Source of the DNA: Candidatus Aminicenantota bacterium
GTDB taxonomy: Bacteria > Acidobacteriota > Aminicenantia > Aminicenantales > Aminicenantaceae
Direction: 5' to 3'
Length of the DNA stretch: 9,988 nt
Assembly (NCBI GenBank): GCA_030615975.1
Contig: JAUWYH010000042.1
Coordinates: 1-9,988, forward strand
Shown in pieces: positions 6,815-9,988 of the stretch (the first letter of the stretch is position 1; the number at the start of each line of letters is the position of its first letter). Under the pieces are notes generated by a model that was given only the letters and a program-made list of their open reading frames with translations, ran no database searches and was not told the origin of the DNA. The translations under genes and the position numbers were made by a program.

Positions 6815-7616
6815 AAACATCAAAGAAATATACAAGTACAGAGGACTCATTCAGAGTTTAATCGGTCGAGAGCTTAAGGCACGCTATAGAGGGACAATCC
6901 TGGGCTTTCTCTGGTCTTTTTTAAACCCTCTTCTCCTGATGATTGTCTATACCATTGTCTTTGGTTTTATAATCAGGCCAAGAGATCCTGCTTTTGAGGG
7001 CTCCCCTTGGTTGTATGCCCTTTTTCTATTCTGCGGCGTATTACCCTGGGTTTGGTTTTCATCCTCATCGCTTGAATCAACCAATGTGTTGATGGTCCAT
7101 GGGAATTTGATAAAAAAGATTCTTTTTCCTGCTGAGATTCTTCCTATTGTCGTTATCTCATCGAATCTGATTCACTTTCTCTTTGGGCTTCCCATTCTTT
7201 TTCTTTTTATCCCAATTTTCGGTAAGTCTTTTACCCTCTTTATTCTATTTTTGCCATTGGTTATTCTTCTCCAATATATTTTTTCGTTGGGATTCTCCTT
7301 TCTTCTTTCTTCTTTGACTGTCCATTTTAGAGATATTAAAGATATTCTTGCTAATTTTTTAACTTTTTGGTTTTTTGCCTCTCCTATAGTTTATCCGATA
7401 ACCTTTTCGAGCATCCAAGAATCAAAATTTCTCAAGGCTTTCCTCAACTTGAACCCTATGACTCATATCATGCAAGGCTATCAAAACTGCCTCTTTTACG
7501 GGAAAAACCCCCACTGGATTAAGCTTGGAGTAACATTTGCTCTGGCCGTTGTTTTGCTTTTTGTAGGATACTATATATTTGACAGGCTCCGGGACTCTTT
7601 TCCTGAGGAGGTTTAG
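6798..7616 (+). CDS. wzm: ABC-2 polysaccharide exporter permease (Wzm type)
   Basis: An inner-membrane protein of 272 residues. The start contains the family signature LIGRELKARYRGTILGFLWS followed by FLNPLLLMIVYTIVFGFI, the amphipathic coupling helix and first span of O-antigen/teichoic-acid-type ABC-2 permeases. About six membrane spans are visible, plus VHFRDIKDI in the cytoplasmic loop and ASPIVYPITF and LNPMTHIMQGYQ near the end. With the following ATPase it should move a lipid-linked polysaccharide to the periplasm. It overlaps the methyltransferase by 17 nt and abuts wzt with no gap, so translation is probably coupled. The exact glycan (O-antigen, capsule or other) cannot be told from this gene. 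Confidence 0.92.
   Translation: MLRLFKNIKEIYKYRGLIQSLIGRELKARYRGTILGFLWSFLNPLLLMIVYTIVFGFIIRPRDPAFEGSPWLYALFLFCGVLPWVWFSSSSLESTNVLMVHGNLIKKILFPAEILPIVVISSNLIHFLFGLPILFLFIPIFGKSFTLFILFLPLVILLQYIFSLGFSFLLSSLTVHFRDIKDILANFLTFWFFASPIVYPITFSSIQESKFLKAFLNLNPMTHIMQGYQNCLFYGKNPHWIKLGVTFALAVVLLFVGYYIFDRLRDSFPEEV
7605..7611 (+). promoter_or_regulatory. Ribosome binding site of wzt
   Basis: GAGGAGG, inside the end of wzm, lies 5 nt before the GTG at 7617, which directly follows the wzm stop. It supports use of GTG as the wzt start. Confidence 0.7.
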
Positions 7617-8903
7617 GTGATTGCGATTGATATAGAAAATGTCTCTCGCATTTACCAGAAGTATTCAGCTCGTCATCGTTTTCAAACATTCAAGAGTGCT
7701 TTTGTCAAGGGCGATCTTTTTAAAGCATTGAAACCGGATGAACTGGTAACTGCTCTTGATGAAGTCAATTTTAAAATCAAAAAAGGAACCACTTTCGGTA
7801 TTATAGGAGAAAATGGCTCTGGAAAGAGCACCTTGCTCAAGGTGGTTGCCGGTATTGCCAAACCCACCTCAGGGCGTGTCGCTGTGAGAGGGAAAGTTTC
7901 AGCCCTTATAGAGCTCGGAGCTGGCTTCCACCCTGAGATCAGTGGGAGGGAGAATGTTTATATAAACGGAATTATGCTGGGACTTTCGAAGAGGGAGATC
8001 AACGAAAAATTTGATGAGATAGTGAGATTTGCTGAACTTGAAGAATTCATCGAGGCCCCTGTTAAGACCTATTCTTCAGGAATGTATATGCGGCTTGGGT
8101 TTTCGATTGCCATTAATGTCAATCCTGATATTCTTCTCATCGATGAAGTCTTGGCGGTGGGAGATGCTTCTTTTGTGCCAAAATGTTTGGATAGGATAGA
8201 TGATTTCAGACGCAGAAAAAAAACTATCCTTTTTGTAAGTCATGACCTCCGTACTGTTGAGAAAATATGTGATCAAGTCGTCTGGCTTAAGGAAGGAAAA
8301 ATTCGGGCCATGGGACATCCAAAAAGAGTCATAGATTTATACCTACAGGATATAGCTGGAAAGCAGGAGGAGGGTTTAGAAAAACGCCAGAAGGATATAG
8401 AAAGAGAGCAGGAGTGGAAAGAAGAAAGAAGGGAAGATAGATGGGGAAAAAGAGAGATTGAAATCAAGAAGGTAAGGTTAAAGGATCTTGATGGAAAGGA
8501 AAAACATGTTTTTTCGCCTGATGAAGGAATGACTATCGAGATAGATGTTGTGGCTTCCCAACATATCAAAGACTTTGTATTTGGGATTGGCATCTTTAAT
8601 TCCCAGGGGATTTGCTGCTATGCGACCAATACCTATCTTGAAGATATTGAGCCGCTTTCCATTCAGGGGGAGGGAAAAGTTGTCTGCAGAATTGATGAGC
8701 TGAATCTCATCAATGGGACTTATTACCTTGATGTGGCTATTCATAAAAAGGATGGTTATCCTTATGATTACCATCGAAACCTTTATTCCTTTATGGTTTT
8801 TTCCTTAAAAAAAGATGAGGGGATCACCCGACCTAAACATTCCTGGATTTTTTCTCCTCAAATTAAGATAAAACGCACTAAAGACATCAAGAGTAATCAA
8901 TAG
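7617..8903 (+). CDS. wzt: Polysaccharide exporter ATPase with C-terminal glycan-binding domain (Wzt type)
   Basis: A 428-residue protein starting at GTG. The ATPase half shows Walker A GENGSGKST (64-72), signature YSSGM (152-156), Walker B DILLIDE (171-177) and the switch histidine in SHD (about 209). GAGFHPEISGRENVYINGIM is typical of the O-antigen/teichoic-acid exporter branch. Residues about 245-280 are a very charged Glu/Lys/Arg linker. Residues about 280-420 form a beta-rich domain (IEIKKVRLKDLDG, then VFSPDEGMTIEIDV, GIGIFNSQGICCYATNT, NGTYYLDVAIHKKDG), matching the Wzt C-terminal domain that recognises the modified end of the glycan before export. It pairs with the upstream wzm. The C-domain implies export of a finished, end-capped polymer. 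Confidence 0.94.
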   Translation: MIAIDIENVSRIYQKYSARHRFQTFKSAFVKGDLFKALKPDELVTALDEVNFKIKKGTTFGIIGENGSGKSTLLKVVAGIAKPTSGRVAVRGKVSALIELGAGFHPEISGRENVYINGIMLGLSKREINEKFDEIVRFAELEEFIEAPVKTYSSGMYMRLGFSIAINVNPDILLIDEVLAVGDASFVPKCLDRIDDFRRRKKTILFVSHDLRTVEKICDQVVWLKEGKIRAMGHPKRVIDLYLQDIAGKQEEGLEKRQKDIEREQEWKEERREDRWGKREIEIKKVRLKDLDGKEKHVFSPDEGMTIEIDVVASQHIKDFVFGIGIFNSQGICCYATNTYLEDIEPLSIQGEGKVVCRIDELNLINGTYYLDVAIHKKDGYPYDYHRNLYSFMVFSLKKDEGITRPKHSWIFSPQIKIKRTKDIKSNQ

Positions 8904-8907
8904 GAAG
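8902..8907 (+). promoter_or_regulatory. Ribosome binding site of the hldE-like gene
   Basis: AGGAAG overlaps the wzt stop and lies 7 nt before the GTG at 8915. It supports this GTG start, which is followed by a normal family N-terminus. Confidence 0.6.
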
Positions 8908-8914
8908 AAAAACG

Positions 8915-9427
8915 GTGAGAGAAACAAAAATACATAAACTGGAAGATCTGATGAAAATCCGAGAAGAAATCAAAAGGCAGGGGAAAAAAGTTGTTTTTAC
9001 CAACGGATGTTTTGATATCCTCCACAGCGGCCATATTTACATTTTTAGAGAAGCGAAGAAATGGGGTGATGTTCTGATTGTGGCCGTAAATGACGACTCG
9101 TCAGTAAAGAAAATCAAGGGTCGTTTTCGCCCCATATTTTCATTAGAAGAAAGACTGGAAATATTAGAATCCATCGAAGAAATCGATTATCTCGTCTCTT
9201 TTTCTGAGGAGACACCGCAAAAGATAATTGCTTCGCTTCTTCCCGGTGTGCTGGTCAAAGGAGGAGACTGGAAAATAGAAGAGGTAGTAGGGAAGAATGA
9301 AGTTGAAAAAGCAAGCGGGAAGGTCGTGGTTATTCCTTATCTAAAGGGTTATTCCAGTACAGAAATAATAGAAAGAATCATTCACTCGACAAAGCATCAA
9401 ACAAGAGACGTGAAGCGTAAGGCATAA
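8915..9427 (+). CDS. hldE: D-glycero-beta-D-manno-heptose 1-phosphate adenylyltransferase (HldE C-terminal-domain type, stand-alone)
   Basis: A 170-residue nucleotidyltransferase, similar in length to the RfaE/HldE C-terminal domain. FTNGCFDILHSGH (28-40) holds the HxGH nucleotide-binding motif. It is followed by GDVLIVAVNDDSSVKKIKG, RPIFSLEERLEILESI, the family-specific VLVKGGDW (112-119), and YSSTEIIERI (146-155), the ISSTxxI-type motif. The predicted reaction joins heptose 1-phosphate and ATP to give ADP-heptose for lipopolysaccharide core or another envelope glycan. The kinase half (HldE N-domain) is not attached and not in this window, so it would be a separate gene. The last 15 residues run past the family end into a short heptamer repeat. 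A related cytidylyltransferase role is possible but less likely given the KGGDW motif. Confidence 0.88.
   Translation: MRETKIHKLEDLMKIREEIKRQGKKVVFTNGCFDILHSGHIYIFREAKKWGDVLIVAVNDDSSVKKIKGRFRPIFSLEERLEILESIEEIDYLVSFSEETPQKIIASLLPGVLVKGGDWKIEEVVGKNEVEKASGKVVVIPYLKGYSSTEIIERIIHSTKHQTRDVKRKA
9407..9427 (+). repeat. Three heptamer units spanning the hldE stop
   Basis: GACGTGA, AGCGTAA and GGCATAA follow one another and include the hldE stop codon. They encode the atypical protein tail RDVKRKA. From memory, degenerate GTGAARC/CGTAA-type heptamer arrays occur between genes in several bacterial groups. Only three diverged units are present, so chance is possible. Confidence 0.3.
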
Positions 9428-9489
9428 AGAGTTGGTCACTAATTTGTTGTCGCAATGAAAAGGCGAGTATAGTAAAACATAAGATACGA

Positions 9490-9777
9490 ATGAAATTGCG
9501 TCAAGTGAAGAATTTTCTAAGTAATAATAAGAGCAAAGACAAAACAAGTTTCGAGTTGCGATTTTATTCTGGATACAAGGGAGGTGAAACACCAAAAGCT
9601 GTAGTGATCGGCAACAGAGAACTCAAGATAGAAAAAATTCTCTGGAGAAAGAGAGTTTTTGACCAGAAAACAAAGAAGACATTTGAGGTTTTCAAGTGCA
9701 AGATGGAAGAAGAGATAGTAAAGATAACAATATATGAATCAGGAGAATGGGCGATTTCATTCTCCGAAGAAACATAA
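9490..9777 (+). CDS. Small conserved-looking protein of unknown function
   Basis: A 95-residue basic, soluble protein with no signal peptide or membrane span. The first 17 residues are polar and lysine-rich. The rest alternates hydrophobic and charged residues as in a small beta-sheet fold: ELRFYSGYKGGETPKAVVIG, LKIEKILWRKRVFD, TFEVFKCKMEEEIVKITI, and YESGEWAISF near the end. This layout (a P-x-A/F turn, an IL-W/R strand, then a final strand ending near W) resembles small uncharacterised cytoplasmic beta-proteins, but I cannot assign a family. No good ribosome site precedes the ATG, and a 62-nt gap separates it from hldE. Its coding-like composition and regular strand pattern suggest a real gene. 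No function is proposed. Confidence 0.6.
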   Translation: MKLRQVKNFLSNNKSKDKTSFELRFYSGYKGGETPKAVVIGNRELKIEKILWRKRVFDQKTKKTFEVFKCKMEEEIVKITIYESGEWAISFSEET

Positions 9778-9872
9778 TACCTTAATAAATTTCAAAAAAT
9801 TTTTCTTTCACCCAAAACCTTTTTAATCTTTTTTTCGTTTATATAAAAGAAAGTTAAGTATTTATTGATAAA
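9778..9872. other. AT-rich intergenic spacer
   Basis: This 95-nt stretch consists mainly of A and T runs. It has no GC-containing hairpin, so no convincing terminator for the upstream gene. TATAAA (9842-9847) could be a -10 box for the gene at the right edge, but no good -35 is seen at the right distance. Confidence 0.4.
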
Positions 9873-9901
9873 ATGCTAAAAAAGCTCAGGATAAAGGAAT
9901 G

Positions 9902-9926
9902 TAAAGTGACAAAGAAAGTCACTTTA
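9902..9926 (+). promoter_or_regulatory. Perfect 9-bp hairpin covering a likely start codon
   Basis: TAAAGTGAC (9902-9910) pairs perfectly with GTCACTTTA (9918-9926) around the loop AAAGAAA. The probable GTG start of the next gene (9906-9908) lies in the left arm and its ribosome site AAAGGAA (9893-9899) just before it. Folding would hide the start codon, so it may restrain translation. It could instead be a weak terminator, since TTCTTAATTTTT follows, but the coding frame through it argues against that. Confidence 0.45.
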
Positions 9927-9988
9927 TTCTTAATTTTTATACTTAATCTTTTTCTTTTTCCAAATTTTTCTTTTCCCTCATCCCAGGA
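9906..9988 (+). CDS. N-terminus of a secreted or membrane protein, cut by the window end
   Basis: An open frame runs off the right edge. From the GTG at 9906 it begins MTKKVTLFLIFILNLFLFPN, a short basic end plus a long hydrophobic core, followed by FSFPSSQ. This looks like a Sec signal peptide or membrane anchor. The GTG has AAAGGAA 6 nt upstream. An in-frame ATG at 9873 would add 11 residues (MLKKLRIKECK) but has no ribosome site. The mature protein is not in view, so nothing can be said of its function. Confidence 0.55.
   Translation, partial: MTKKVTLFLIFILNLFLFPNFSFPSSQ

Noticed and set aside
9790..9810. A-run/T-run palindrome as a terminator after the small unknown gene
   Set aside because: The stem would hold only A-T pairs, with no GC core.
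1..9988. CRISPR arrays, tRNA or rRNA genes, complete insertion sequences
   Set aside because: No regularly spaced identical repeats, no cloverleaf or rRNA-like sequence, and no transposase reading frame were seen on either strand.

Overview
The window looks like a chromosomal segment of an AT-rich (roughly 40% G+C by eye), Gram-negative-type (diderm) bacterium. The evidence is a complete F1 sector of an F-type ATP synthase with paired b'/b stalk genes, followed by an ABC exporter of the Wzm/Wzt class and a heptose-nucleotide enzyme. The missing a and c genes, the paired b genes and the signal-peptide-like b resemble layouts known from deltaproteobacterial and some candidate-phylum genomes. 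I cannot name the taxon from the sequence. Every complete gene lies on the + strand.

Layout: (i) 2-240 is the 3' end of folC. It is split between two frames at an A6 run that forms a perfect dnaX-type A AAA AAG heptamer. (ii) 241-330 is a leader with a REP-like palindrome and two mutually exclusive hairpins. (iii) 331-6090 is atpF'-atpF-atpH-atpA-atpG-atpD-atpC (b', b, delta, alpha, gamma, beta, epsilon), packed with overlaps or gaps of at most 19 nt. The a and c genes are absent and are presumably elsewhere. Beta carries an unusual insertion of about 30 residues bounded by a direct repeat, and epsilon lacks its C-terminal helical domain. (iv) 6080-9427 holds a TrmN6/YfiC-type N6-adenine methyltransferase, the polysaccharide ABC exporter permease (wzm) and ATPase (wzt with a C-terminal glycan-binding domain), and a stand-alone HldE C-terminal-type nucleotidyltransferase. 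These continue the atp genes with no gap above 11 nt, so the whole 331-9427 stretch could be one transcript. (v) 9428-9988 contains a small protein of unknown function, a 95-nt AT-rich spacer, and the start of a secreted or membrane protein whose likely GTG start sits inside a perfect 9-bp hairpin.

Function: F1 with the b'/b stalk and delta forms the catalytic and stator parts of ATP synthase. Wzm/Wzt would export an undecaprenyl-linked polysaccharide (O-antigen or capsule type) across the inner membrane, and the HldE-like enzyme would supply activated heptose for the cell envelope. No clearly undescribed system is visible. The best leads are the insertion in beta, the folC frame change at a canonical slippery site, and the start-codon hairpin at the right edge.
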